From: Cryptoclostridium sp964637365
GTDB lineage: Bacteria; Bacillota; Dehalobacteriia; UBA7702
DNA: 36,585 bases
Assembly (NCBI GenBank): GCA_964637365.1
Contig: CAZWWH010000020.1
Location: 1-36,585 of the forward strand
Direction of reading: 5' to 3'
Part shown: positions 8,048 through 15,775 of the stretch, in pieces
How positions within the stretch are numbered: the first letter of the stretch is position 1
How the letters are laid out: each line of letters starts with the position of its first letter
Notes under the pieces: model-generated
What the model was told of the DNA's origin: nothing
Database searches by the model: none
The model's input: only the letters and a program-made list of their open reading frames with translations
Translations under genes and position numbers: made by a program

Positions 8048-8296
8048 ATGACCTCGAAAAATACCATGACGGAAAAGGAATTTCTGTCCCTTTTAGGGGA
8101 CGTTTACGAGGAATATCAGCAGTGCGCTCATCGCCGTTCCTCATCTCCCAAAGGCCGCCAGGACTTTCTGAAAGCCTGTCAAAAAGAAGAAGCGCGGCAA
8201 ATTCGCCAAGAGGTAAAAAAGAAATTGCCTCTTCTGGTGGGAATTTCCGGAGTCACCCTTGGGTTGATTGCCACCCTCCTAATACTTTGTCTTTAA
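8048..8296 (+). CDS. Small single-pass membrane protein, B12-regulated unit
   Basis: 82 residues, ATG 8048 after AGAGAAGGA, 18 bases after the SLH gene and before a terminator, so probably in the same riboswitch-controlled transcript. The N-terminal 55 residues are charged (EFLSLLGDVYEEYQQCAHRRSSS..KEEARQIRQEVKKK) and the C-terminus is one hydrophobic segment (LPLLVGISGVTLGLIATLLILCL). This makes it tail-anchored, with the soluble part likely in the cytoplasm. I do not recognise a family. Confidence 0.75.
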   Translation: MTSKNTMTEKEFLSLLGDVYEEYQQCAHRRSSSPKGRQDFLKACQKEEARQIRQEVKKKLPLLVGISGVTLGLIATLLILCL

Positions 8297-8306
8297 CATT
8301 CCTATC

Positions 8307-8345
8307 AAAAGGTTCCCCACTCTCAAAGAATGGGGAACCTTTTTT
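8307..8345 (+). terminator. Rho-independent terminator
   Basis: AAAAGGTTCCCCA (8307-8319) pairs with TGGGGAACCTTTT (8331-8343) and runs into T residues. It closes the B12-regulated two-gene unit. Confidence 0.9.
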
Positions 8346-8368
8346 GTCAAAAATGTATGGAAACAGGA

Positions 8369-8397
8369 TTGAAACAGAGAGAGAAAACGACTATAAT
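8369..8397 (+). promoter_or_regulatory. Promoter of the lipoprotein gene
   Basis: TTGAAA (8369-8374), 17 bases, perfect TATAAT (8392-8397). It would give a leader of 150-180 bases that includes a GGGGC/GCCCC hairpin near 8462-8476. Confidence 0.7.
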
Positions 8398-8584
8398 GGA
8401 ATTTAGCAAAATCCGCCCCATCATAGCTAGCTCGACTGCTGCAAACTGGTGGATGATGACTGGGGCTGCTGCCCCTTGAGATGGACAGGGGCTGGTTCTG
8501 TTTTCGACTGACTGTGCCGTACAGCGGAGATGGCACAAAGGTGTGCAAAGGAGAACCGTGTTCCCTACAAAGAAATGTAAATTC

Positions 8585-9142
8585 ATGGAGGGAACAAGGG
8601 TACAAAAAAGGAACATAAAAAAATTAGTGATTACATTATGCGCAAGTGTGCTGTTGGCGGGATGTACCCACACTCAATCATCAAGGGAAAATCCAAAATG
8701 GGAAGACTGCGAACAAATTTATAAAACGGTTGTGCAGTATAGCAATGAGAATGACAGCACGGAAAAATATTTGGAAATTGCAGAACGCAGTGATCAGTTG
8801 TTTCAGCAGCTCGAAGAAAATGTAGACGCATTTGTTATGGACGCCTATAACTATCAATCCATAGACGATGACGGAACACCTCTCTATACAATGAATACGC
8901 TGTCGCTGTCCTATTCGCTGGAAATTGCACCCAATGGTCAGAGTATCCAAGTCAGCAGAAATTATTTCCTCTTTAACCCAATCGAAACCGCAGACGGCAG
9001 TGATTTGGTTGAACAGATTATATATGATGATATGACCTTGAATCTTCTGGTTCCTGAAAAATATCAGGAGATGGAGGAACAGATTATTGAGTCATACCGC
9101 GCGGATTTCTTTTTCAGAAAAGTAACGGCCACGAATGACTAG
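8585..9142 (+). CDS. Lipoprotein, N-terminal part of an amber-interrupted gene
   Basis: The frame encodes a basic N-terminus, a hydrophobic core and the lipobox LLAGC, then about 155 polar residues with no recognised motif. ATG 8585 is one start; GTG 8558, four bases after AAAGGAG, has the better ribosome site but gives a long N-region. Translation stops at TAG 9140-9142. After that the same frame continues open to 9469 with similar composition and no ribosome site at the next ATG. The natural reading is one lipoprotein of about 295 residues split by a nonsense codon, or ending early by design. Function unknown. Confidence 0.7.
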   Translation: MEGTRVQKRNIKKLVITLCASVLLAGCTHTQSSRENPKWEDCEQIYKTVVQYSNENDSTEKYLEIAERSDQLFQQLEENVDAFVMDAYNYQSIDDDGTPLYTMNTLSLSYSLEIAPNGQSIQVSRNYFLFNPIETADGSDLVEQIIYDDMTLNLLVPEKYQEMEEQIIESYRADFFFRKVTATND

Positions 9143-9148
9143 AATGAA

Positions 9149-9469
9149 ATGGCTGGAATTGACACACGCTTAAACATATCGGAAACCGATTTGAACATTC
9201 ATATTATCTATGTGAAGGATGGGCAGCAGTATTTCACAGATCGTAGAGATTGCGCTGAGCAAATGGACAACTGGATTACCGATCCTGTTGTTGAAATCTA
9301 TGCATCCAATATCCATTGTAACTATGCCCATAGTTTTATGTCACAGTGGGTTTATTTCTATTCAGATGGAGGGTCGTCGGAAAAGGCATTTGAGGAAATT
9401 CTTCCATATATTGAAGAATGTGGCGCAAAGGACAGTTTTCAGGAAGTGGAAGCTGTTTATAAAGAATAA
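9149..9469 (+). pseudogene. C-terminal continuation of the lipoprotein after an in-frame TAG
   Basis: 106 residues from ATG 9149 in exactly the same frame as the preceding lipoprotein, with only TAG and two codons between them. There is no Shine-Dalgarno site before ATG 9149 and no signal sequence. The residues (NISETDLNIHIIYVKDGQQYFTDRRDCAEQMDNWI..) look like a genuine protein domain. I infer a nonsense mutation, readthrough or a sequence error; a separate intracellular protein is less likely. Confidence 0.6.
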
Positions 9470-9716
9470 CTGAACTTTTGCCCCTGAAAATCCCTAATGG
9501 AACGCATGTATGCGTGCGTTCTTGCGTTACTGCGCTCTATATCAAGGAATGCTAAAGCTGCCCCTTACCTAAAAAAACGATTTTACTTTCTTACGACCCC
9601 CGACCATTACGGCCGGGCGTTTGTTTGGGACGAGAACTTTGGCGCCAAAATGAAATCGTGAAGGAAAAGAACGGCTTCATAGCGAATATTTTACAGATAC
9701 GGAAAGGAGAAGATGG

Positions 9717-10478
9717 ATGAAAATCATTATTTCTCCCGCCAAGAAGATGCGGGAAGACAGCGATTCCATCGCTCCACGGTCAGAGCCCATGTTCTTGGAG
9801 CGGGCCGAGATTTTGCTTCAACACTTACGGGGACTTTCCTATGAGGAATTGAAAAAGCTGCTTCAATGTAATGATAGCATTGCCTCGCTGAATTTTGAGC
9901 GGTTCCAACGCATGGACTTGTCCCGCGACAGTGCCTGCTGCAGCCCGGCGATTTTGTCTTACGATGGTATTCAATATCAATATATGGGCGCCCAGGTTCT
10001 TACGGAAGAAGCGCTCTGCTATCTTGAGGAACACCTTCGGATTCTCTCGGGATTTTACGGTATCCTGCGGCCTTTGGACGGTGTAACTCCCTATCGTTTG
10101 GAGATGCAGGCCAAGGTGAAAACGGATTTCTGCCGTAATCTCTATGATTTTTGGGGTAGTGATTTGGCAAAGGCTCTCCTGGGTGAGGATTGCTCTGTGG
10201 TGCTGAACTTAGCTTCCGCGGAATATACCAAGGCGGTTCGGCCCCATTTGGGGAAGAATGCTACCATGGTGGATGTAATTTTTGGGGAGTGGGATGGCGA
10301 TAAAATTCGGGAAAAGGGCGTTTATGTAAAGATGGCGCGCGGCGCCATGGTGCGCTATTTGGCGGAACGCCAGGCCCAATCGGTGGAGGATGTCAAGACC
10401 TTTGAGGAATTGGGATTTCAATATTGCGGGGAGTTATCCCATAACACAACGTTGGTATTTTTGAGGTGTAAGGAGTGA
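9717..10478 (+). CDS. yaaA: YaaA-family peroxide-stress protein
   Basis: 253 residues, close to the family's usual 255. ATG 9717 follows AAAGGAGAAG. Family landmarks are all present: MKIIISPAKKM at the start, YDGIQYQYMGAQ, the LRILSGFYGILRPLDGVTPYRLEMQ block, NLASAEYTKAV, and the YVKMARGAMVRYLAE segment. E. coli YaaA lowers free intracellular iron and limits Fenton damage during hydrogen peroxide stress. It overlaps the peroxiredoxin gene by four bases, so both are translated from one message, in keeping with a role in peroxide defence. Confidence 0.95.
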   Translation: MKIIISPAKKMREDSDSIAPRSEPMFLERAEILLQHLRGLSYEELKKLLQCNDSIASLNFERFQRMDLSRDSACCSPAILSYDGIQYQYMGAQVLTEEALCYLEEHLRILSGFYGILRPLDGVTPYRLEMQAKVKTDFCRNLYDFWGSDLAKALLGEDCSVVLNLASAEYTKAVRPHLGKNATMVDVIFGEWDGDKIREKGVYVKMARGAMVRYLAERQAQSVEDVKTFEELGFQYCGELSHNTTLVFLRCKE

Positions 10479-10942
10479 TGGCAATGCCGGAAGAAGGCAT
10501 GAAAGCGCCGGAAATCGTGCTAAACGATAAAGACGGCAATGAAGTGAAACTTTCCGATTATCTTGGCAAAAAGGTAGTGGTGTATTTTTATTCCAAGGAT
10601 CATACCTCGGGCTGCTCCCGTCAGGCAGCGGCCTTTGCGGAACGCTACGAGGAATTTCAGGCCAAAAACGTGGCGGTGCTGGGAATCAGCAAGGACAGCG
10701 AAGCTTCCCACCGCAAATTCGCGGAAAAATATCAGCTGCCCTTTGTTTTGCTGGCGGACCCCGAACATCGGGCTTTAGAGGATTATGGAGTCTGGCAGGA
10801 AAAAAAGAGCTGCGGTAAAGTGACCATGGGCACGGTGCGCACCACCTTTCTCATCGATGAGCAAGGTATGGTGGAGCGGATTTGGAGAAAGGTAAAGCCC
10901 GACCAAAACGCCGGGGAAATTTTGGCGTATCTGGAAGGATGA
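10475..10942 (+). CDS. bcp: Bcp/PrxQ-type thioredoxin-dependent peroxiredoxin
   Basis: 155 residues, thioredoxin fold. The peroxidatic site YFYSKDHTSGCSRQAAAF (about 34-51) matches the family's TPGC motif with Ser for Pro. The second Cys five residues later, which resolves the disulfide in E. coli Bcp, is Ala here. A different Cys near residue 110 (EKKSCGKVTMG) might serve instead, or the enzyme may be of 1-Cys type. The conserved TTFLID..G strand and the catalytic Arg context are present. It reduces hydroperoxides in the cytoplasm with electrons from thioredoxin. The start at 10475 overlaps yaaA; ATG 10484 is an alternative. Confidence 0.93.
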   Translation: MMAMPEEGMKAPEIVLNDKDGNEVKLSDYLGKKVVVYFYSKDHTSGCSRQAAAFAERYEEFQAKNVAVLGISKDSEASHRKFAEKYQLPFVLLADPEHRALEDYGVWQEKKSCGKVTMGTVRTTFLIDEQGMVERIWRKVKPDQNAGEILAYLEG

Positions 10943-10983
10943 TTGGCGGAATAGTGTAAACATTTCAACTTTTCCCCAGCATA

Positions 10984-11012
10984 TTGCATTGTTGTTGTTC
11001 ATCTGTTACAAT
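10984..11012 (+). promoter_or_regulatory. Promoter of a candidate small RNA
   Basis: TTGCAT (10984-10989), 17 bases, TACAAT (11007-11012) with an upstream TG forming an extended -10. It points into a stretch with no credible gene that ends at a perfect terminator. Confidence 0.6.
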
Positions 11013-11017
11013 AGAGA

Positions 11018-11221
11018 AACAGAAAATGATGTGGAAATAATTGAGTGTAAGATAAAATATTTCGACAATTTTCTTCATAATTGTGTTTGATTTTTGGAAT
11101 CAACCCCTATGATTCCGTTTAAGGCCATATTTCTGAAACAGGCGTTGATTGCCTGTCCTATGTCGGGAAAGCGGTACTTTTTCGACAACTGCCCTTTGCC
11201 ACTGCAAAGGGCAATTTTTTT
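11018..11221 (+). ncRNA. Candidate structured small RNA
   Basis: A promoter and an intrinsic terminator bound about 200 bases containing four consecutive hairpins: GGAATCA/TGATTCC (11096-11116), ACAGGC/GCCTGT (11138-11156), GTCGGGAAA/TTTTTCGAC (11162-11186, two G-U pairs) and the terminator (11190-11213). The only rightward frame runs through the terminator. I do not match it to a known RNA family. Confidence 0.45.
11190..11221 (+). terminator. Rho-independent terminator
   Basis: TGCCCTTTGC (11190-11199) pairs perfectly with GCAAAGGGCA (11204-11213), followed by seven T residues. Confidence 0.88.
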
Positions 11222-11465
11222 GACAATGAGTAAAAAATATCATGCGGATATAAAGGGCAAGGAAAGAAGAGTATAAGGGGGATTGTTGTATACCACAGCA
11301 AAATAGAATCTATTCAGCGTTATGCCCAGGGGATTGGGGGTAGGAGCTGAAATGATGATGGAGATGTTTGCCGCTGGAGGGATTATATTGCCCCCCTTGT
11401 TTCCTATATGAGGGAGTTGGCCCAAGGGAAGGCATAAAATATTCGATTTCATTTGATAAAAAAGT

Positions 11466-11495
11466 AAGCGACACAAAATGTTTGTGTCGCTTTTT
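11466..11495. terminator. Bidirectional terminator
   Basis: AAGCGACACAAA (11466-11477) pairs with TTTGTGTCGCTT (11481-11492) across a three-base loop, with T-runs on both strands. It can end the leftward YczE-like gene. Bases 11222-11465 to its left hold no gene I can support. Confidence 0.82.
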
Positions 11496-11565
11496 CGTCG
11501 CATTGCGAATTTTGGCACTGCGGGGTTGCGTAGGGTTCAGGATATTTTGAGATAGCGTGAATCTT

Positions 11566-12249
11566 TTATTGAACATATTTTCTGAGCGGGAGTTTGTCTT
11601 TGAATTTAAAATTGTCATTAAAAAACTTGCTGAACCTACTAATCATAAAGCCGTTCATAATTGCGCAGATAATTGTGCCGAAATGAATGCCGACAAACTG
11701 CCCCATTCCGAAAAAGGTAAAAGATAAACATACTGATAGCACTAGGCTTGATATATCATAAACTGTTTTGAAGACATTAATATTTAGATTTTTCGCTATT
11801 GCGATTTCTTTTACAAAAAGCTCATAAGCTTCCGGTGGGATGTAAGTATGAAATATCAGCGATACCCCCATGGCGATAACGAGCACGCTTAAAACAAAAT
11901 AAATTACTCTAAGCGCAAGATACGCCGTTGGGAGCAGCGACAGCATAAGCTCAATGCCATCGAGTGCAACGCCAAAAAATACCGCTGTGAAAAAGGAAAA
12001 AAGATAGGATAGCTTCGCCTTTCTTAGGATTACTATTAGTAAAATGATTAGTAATAGTTGAAACACATAACAGGCCATGCCAAAGGTAAAGAAGGCGAGA
12101 TACTTTGATATTTTTAAATAAATCAAATATGCCGGGGCCGTTACCATTGACATGCCAAAATTTGCCTTTTCCATAAGTGATGTTCCAAGGGCAAAGGCTA
12201 AAATCCCCAAGATGTATGACAGTTCGGTATAAAAGGTTTTCTTTTTCAT
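11566..12249 (-). CDS. YczE/YyaS-like integral membrane protein
   Basis: About 227 residues from ATG 12249, preceded by GAGGA; the frame also opens at TTG 12264, but the ribosome site fits the ATG. Six hydrophobic segments are visible (about 10-30, 42-62, 70-95, 100-125, 128-150, 175-210). The opening LSYILGILAFALGTSLMEKANFGMSMVTAPAYL matches the style of the YczE family (COG2364), which has a G.(A/S)L...A..G..P pattern in its first helix pair. The family is of unknown transport function. The gene lies just downstream of a terminator-like hairpin, so it may be attenuated readthrough from the upstream dehydrogenase gene. Confidence 0.78.
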   Translation of the reverse strand: MKKKTFYTELSYILGILAFALGTSLMEKANFGMSMVTAPAYLIYLKISKYLAFFTFGMACYVFQLLLIILLIVILRKAKLSYLFSFFTAVFFGVALDGIELMLSLLPTAYLALRVIYFVLSVLVIAMGVSLIFHTYIPPEAYELFVKEIAIAKNLNINVFKTVYDISSLVLSVCLSFTFFGMGQFVGIHFGTIICAIMNGFMISRFSKFFNDNFKFKDKLPLRKYVQ

Positions 12250-12271
12250 TTGTTGATTCCTCAAAAAAAAT

Positions 12272-12317
12272 AAAAGTGCCTTTCATGTTTGGAAGTGGAA
12301 ACATCAAAAACACTTTT
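12272..12317 (-). terminator. Leftward terminator or attenuator
   Basis: AAAAGTG (12272-12278) and CACTTTT (12311-12317) close a long imperfect hairpin that also pairs ATGTTT with AAACAT around the loop. On the leftward strand it runs into a T/A-rich tract just before the ribosome site of the YczE-like gene. It would end transcription from the dehydrogenase gene. Confidence 0.7.
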
Positions 12318-12372
12318 ATCTCATATTCACTTGCACGATAATAAAATTTTTCTCAAGAAGAGCGACCCATGC

Positions 12373-13410
12373 TTAATAATAATGCAGGGGGTAGGTGGGG
12401 TATTCCATATTATAACCGTATTCCCGCATTTCCGCCGCAGTGAGAAATCCTGGTTTCGCATTGAGCAGAGTGGGAATGCGATTCACCAGAGCCGCTGCCG
12501 TATGCTCCACGGTGGCGGGATTTTTTATGGAAAATTCCGTGTTGGGTTCCCCTTTGATTTTCCAAATACAGAGATCCTCTTCCCCATAGGCGTAAATTTT
12601 GCCCACGCTTTTTATTTCCACCACCGGGCCGCCTAAGGTTTCCGCTGTGACAATGGCGGTCATGCCGATAGCGTGTCCCTTGGCAACGGTAAGGTCGAGA
12701 ATTTCAGAACGAATCGGTTGTGGAGCGACGCAAGCCTCGCAGCGCTGGGTCAGCGTTTTGATATGCCATCCCATTTTGCGGCAAAGGGCTTCGACAGCAT
12801 TCCAGATATAGCTGGGGATTTGCTCGGTTTGCCGTCCTACGGTATTGTGGAACTCCTCAAGAGAAAGCCCCACGCCGTGAGCCAGGGAAAGGGCTTTGCC
12901 GTATTCCTCGGCATTGTAGCTGAAAATGGCCTCCATTTTGTCGATATGATGAACGCCTCCGGCCACACAGGCCGCCATGTTGAGCCAGAACACATCCTGC
13001 ATACCTGTACCCATGATGGCGCAGTGATTTTCTTTAGCCAATTGATCCAAATGACGGTAAAGCTTTGTGGCGGTGGTTTGTGGGAAAAAGGCCTCTTCAC
13101 AGGAGGTGACGACCGAGATACCCCGTTTTAGGCATTGCTCCGCTGGTTCCGCGATTTCCGCCATGGTACCGTAAAGGGACAATACCGCCACCTGCGGCTT
13201 GGTCTGTTCCAACACTGCTTCAGCGTCATCGCTGATGGTAACACCCAAAGGGTCGATGCCCGCAAAGGTGCCCAGGTCACTGCCGACGACAGCGGGATCT
13301 TTGTCGATGGCGCCCACCAAGTTTGCCCCGCATTCCACCAAATAGCGGACAATATACCGTGCCATACGGCCACAGCCGTATTGTATCACGGAAATAGGAG
13401 TTTTTTGCAT
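12373..13410 (-). CDS. 2,4-diaminopentanoate dehydrogenase-like NAD(P)-dependent enzyme
   Basis: 345 residues; ATG 13410 preceded by GGAGGTG. The N-terminus is a Rossmann NAD(P)-binding fold (ISVIQYGCGRMARYIVRYLVE) followed by LVGAIDKDPAVVGSDLGTFAG, typical of the dihydrodipicolinate-reductase-like family that includes 2,4-diaminopentanoate dehydrogenase (Ord). The mid-region MGTGMQDVFWLNMAA matches the catalytic-domain entry in those enzymes. Ord acts in clostridial ornithine fermentation, but no other ornithine-pathway gene (orr, ortAB, oraSE) is nearby, so the substrate is open. An extended -10 (TGGTATAAT, leftward, -10 at 13456-13451) precedes it. It appears to be monocistronic. Confidence 0.78.
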   Translation of the reverse strand: MQKTPISVIQYGCGRMARYIVRYLVECGANLVGAIDKDPAVVGSDLGTFAGIDPLGVTISDDAEAVLEQTKPQVAVLSLYGTMAEIAEPAEQCLKRGISVVTSCEEAFFPQTTATKLYRHLDQLAKENHCAIMGTGMQDVFWLNMAACVAGGVHHIDKMEAIFSYNAEEYGKALSLAHGVGLSLEEFHNTVGRQTEQIPSYIWNAVEALCRKMGWHIKTLTQRCEACVAPQPIRSEILDLTVAKGHAIGMTAIVTAETLGGPVVEIKSVGKIYAYGEEDLCIWKIKGEPNTEFSIKNPATVEHTAAALVNRIPTLLNAKPGFLTAAEMREYGYNMEYPTYPLHYY

Positions 13411-13477
13411 GGGGCACCTCCTTTAAAGGTCTTCAATCAAACTGATTATCATTATACCATATTTTGTGATGACATGA

Positions 13478-14650
13478 TTAAAATTTCACGATTTTTTTTG
13501 CCACTTTGGAGGCAATTTTATAAATTGGGTCTTCCAGCTTTTGGGACACTTTGGTCAGCTCTTGGGGAATATCAATATTCTGGGGGCAGTGGCTCTTACA
13601 TTTGCCGCATTGGACACATTGCCCGGCGTTGGAGTGGTTGGCTCGCAGTGTTGTCATCATGAAATATTCTTTGAGCGAGCGATACCATCCGTCACTGTAC
13701 CGTATATTATAGCTGCGAAAGCAGTTGGGAATGTCCACGCCTTTGGGGCAGGGCTGGCAATAGCCGCAGCCGGTACAATGAATTTTTTCCACAGCTTCAA
13801 TTTCTCTGCGCACCCCTTGGAACAAGGCCAAATCTTTTTCAGTCAAAGGCTTCCGCTCCGAAGCGGCTTTGGCGTTATCCTCCACCTGGGCAAGATCGTT
13901 CATGCCCGAAAGCAGAAGCGTTACTTCGGGATGATTCCAAACCCACTCCAAGCCCCGCCGGGCCGGACTGCGGGAAGGATCATCCTCTAGAAATAACTCC
14001 TTAGCCTTGGGGGGAAGTCCTCCGGCCAACCGCCCACCGCGAAGAGGTTCCATAATCATGACCGGGATCCCCTTGGCGGCGGCGCATCGAATGCCTTCGA
14101 TTCCTGCTTGGCTATGCTCGTCCATATAGTTGAACTGTACCTGACAAAATTCCCAGGGATAAACGTCAATCAGGGCTTTGAATGCTTCCGTTCCGCCGTG
14201 GTAGGAAAAGCCGACGGTGCGGATTTGCCCTTTGGTCTTTTTCTCTTCCAGCCATTGGTCTACGCCCAAAGATTTGAGCCGTTCCCAGGCTTCCACATTG
14301 GTAAGCATATGCATCAAATAATAATCCACATAATCCGTCTGCAGGCGGGAGAGTTCCTCTTCAAAGTAGCGTTCCATATCCCCCGGCTTTTTGATGAGAT
14401 AGTGGGGAAGCTTTGTGGCGATATAGACTTGGTTCCGGTAGCCTTTAGACAGGAATTTTCCCAAAGCCGCTTCACTGCCGCGGTAGACGTAGGCCGTGTC
14501 GAAGTAGTTGACTCCCAGCTCTATGGCACGAGCCATTTCCTCCTCTGCCTTGGCTTGGTCGATGGCGCCGCCTTTTTTGGTATAGCGCAGACAGCCGTAG
14601 CCTAAAATGGATAATTTATCGCCATTTTTCGGATTGATTCGATATTCCAT
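13478..14650 (-). CDS. Aldo/keto reductase with a C-terminal 2x[4Fe-4S] ferredoxin module
   Basis: 390 residues; ATG 14650 preceded by AAGGAT (a GTG codon lies directly before it). Residues about 1-270 are an aldo/keto reductase TIM barrel of the COG1453 type: NYFDTAYVYRGSE (catalytic Asp and Tyr), IATKLP, DYYLMHML and VGFSYHGG. Residues about 290-380 carry two cysteine clusters, CTGCGYCQPCPKGVDIPNC and CVQCGKCKSHCPQNIDIP, each able to hold a [4Fe-4S] cluster. Such fusions are common in strict anaerobes, where electrons may come from ferredoxin. The substrate is unknown. An extended -10 (leftward, 14685-14680) precedes the gene, which is divergent from birA. Confidence 0.9.
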   Translation of the reverse strand: MEYRINPKNGDKLSILGYGCLRYTKKGGAIDQAKAEEEMARAIELGVNYFDTAYVYRGSEAALGKFLSKGYRNQVYIATKLPHYLIKKPGDMERYFEEELSRLQTDYVDYYLMHMLTNVEAWERLKSLGVDQWLEEKKTKGQIRTVGFSYHGGTEAFKALIDVYPWEFCQVQFNYMDEHSQAGIEGIRCAAAKGIPVMIMEPLRGGRLAGGLPPKAKELFLEDDPSRSPARRGLEWVWNHPEVTLLLSGMNDLAQVEDNAKAASERKPLTEKDLALFQGVRREIEAVEKIHCTGCGYCQPCPKGVDIPNCFRSYNIRYSDGWYRSLKEYFMMTTLRANHSNAGQCVQCGKCKSHCPQNIDIPQELTKVSQKLEDPIYKIASKVAKKIVKF

Positions 14651-14716
14651 CACATTGATCCTTTTTACTTTTTAACAGCATTATACCACAAACGAAAACA
14701 ATGAGAAAGAAAAACA

Positions 14717-14748
14717 TTGTAAACTAAAATAAAATAAATAGTTTACAA
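14717..14748. promoter_or_regulatory. BirA operator
   Basis: TTGTAAACT (14717-14725) and AGTTTACAA (14740-14748) form a perfect 9-base inverted repeat with a 14-base AT spacer, the standard bacterial BirA box. Its right arm contains the -35 hexamer of the operon promoter, so biotinyl-AMP-bound BirA would block RNA polymerase. Confidence 0.93.
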
Positions 14749-14770
14749 ATCACTTTGACTGTGGTATGAT
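14742..14770 (+). promoter_or_regulatory. Biotin operon promoter
   Basis: TTTACA (14742-14747), 17 bases, TATGAT (14765-14770) with an upstream TG (extended -10). Transcription would start near 14777, about 40 bases before birA. Confidence 0.85.
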
Positions 14771-14815
14771 AGGCAACATCAAGTAAAAATCTATGTATGT
14801 AAAGGATATGATGCC

Positions 14816-15775
14816 ATGTCGTTAAAACAGGAAATTATCACAGTGTTGGAACAAAACCGCAGCAATGAACGCTGTGTTTCCGGCCAAAACCTCGCGGAGC
14901 GGCTGGGGGTGTCTCGGGCCGCAGTATGGAAGGCCATCCAGGCGTTAAAGGACGAGGGATGGGAGATTGAGGCAGCCCCTAAAAGGGGATACCGCTTGGC
15001 TGATACCAGTGATGTTCTTTCAGCGGAGGGATTTTTGACATCATTGGGGCAAAGCGACGTACCCGTCACCGTACTGTCTACAGTGGATTCCACCAATACC
15101 TTGGCGAAAAAAATGGCCGCCGACGGCAGTCCCCATGGCAGTGTTATCATGGCAGAGGAACAGACCGCCGGCCGTGGCCGCATGGGAAGGGATTTTTATT
15201 CTCCTGCCAAAACAGGCCTGTACATGAGTGTGATTTTGCGTCCTCAAATTCCCATGGAGGACGCCTTGAAATTAACGGTAGCGGCTGCAGTGGCAGTGTG
15301 CCGTGGCATGGAACAGCTAAGCGGAGAGGAACCCCGCATCAAATGGGTCAATGACATTTTCCTCCATGACCGAAAAATTTGCGGCATCCTCACTGAAGCC
15401 ATGGGGGACTTTGAAAGCGGCATGGCCGACAGCATTGTGGTGGGAATCGGCATCAATGTGAAAACCAAGGATTTCCCCGAAGAACTGCGGGGGATCGCAG
15501 GCTCCTTGGGAGCAGGGAACCGCAATGCACTGGCCGCCGCAGTATATCGCGATTTGATGGCTTTGAGTAAAGATTTGACATCGCCTGAACTGATGGAGGA
15601 ATACCGCCGCCGCAGTCTTGTCCTGGGGCGTGAAATATCCTTTTCGAGGAACGGCAGCCGCCGCGGCGGTAGAGCCAGAGCCATCAATGAGGCGGGAAAT
15701 CTCATCGTTGACACCAATGACGGCACCGAGGTTCTTCGAGCCGGAGAAATTACCATAGGGAGTGGAACGATATGA
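14816..15775 (+). CDS. birA: Bifunctional biotin-protein ligase and biotin operon repressor
   Basis: 319 residues; ATG 14816 after AAAGGAT. An N-terminal winged helix (about 1-62, with LAERLGVSRAAVWKAIQALKDEGW) marks the repressor class rather than ligase alone. The catalytic domain carries the adenylate loop GRGRMGRDFYSP (about 118-129) and KWVNDIFLHDRKICGIL, and a short C-terminal SH3-like domain follows. It makes biotinyl-5'-AMP and transfers biotin to the acceptor lysine of carboxylases or decarboxylases; with excess biotinyl-AMP it represses. The BirA box upstream supports autoregulation of this operon. It overlaps bioY by four bases. Confidence 0.97.
   Translation: MSLKQEIITVLEQNRSNERCVSGQNLAERLGVSRAAVWKAIQALKDEGWEIEAAPKRGYRLADTSDVLSAEGFLTSLGQSDVPVTVLSTVDSTNTLAKKMAADGSPHGSVIMAEEQTAGRGRMGRDFYSPAKTGLYMSVILRPQIPMEDALKLTVAAAVAVCRGMEQLSGEEPRIKWVNDIFLHDRKICGILTEAMGDFESGMADSIVVGIGINVKTKDFPEELRGIAGSLGAGNRNALAAAVYRDLMALSKDLTSPELMEEYRRRSLVLGREISFSRNGSRRGGRARAINEAGNLIVDTNDGTEVLRAGEITIGSGTI

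Noticed and set aside
9470..9716. Open stretch of about 55 codons before yaaA
   Set aside because: No start codon, and it ends within the yaaA ribosome site; G+C hairpins near 9600-9630 do not form a terminator.
11222..11465. Short frames (including a 19-residue hydrophobic peptide after TAGGAG near 11350) as a small toxin
   Set aside because: Too short, no recognised toxin pattern and no antisense partner; kept only as unexplained intergenic sequence.
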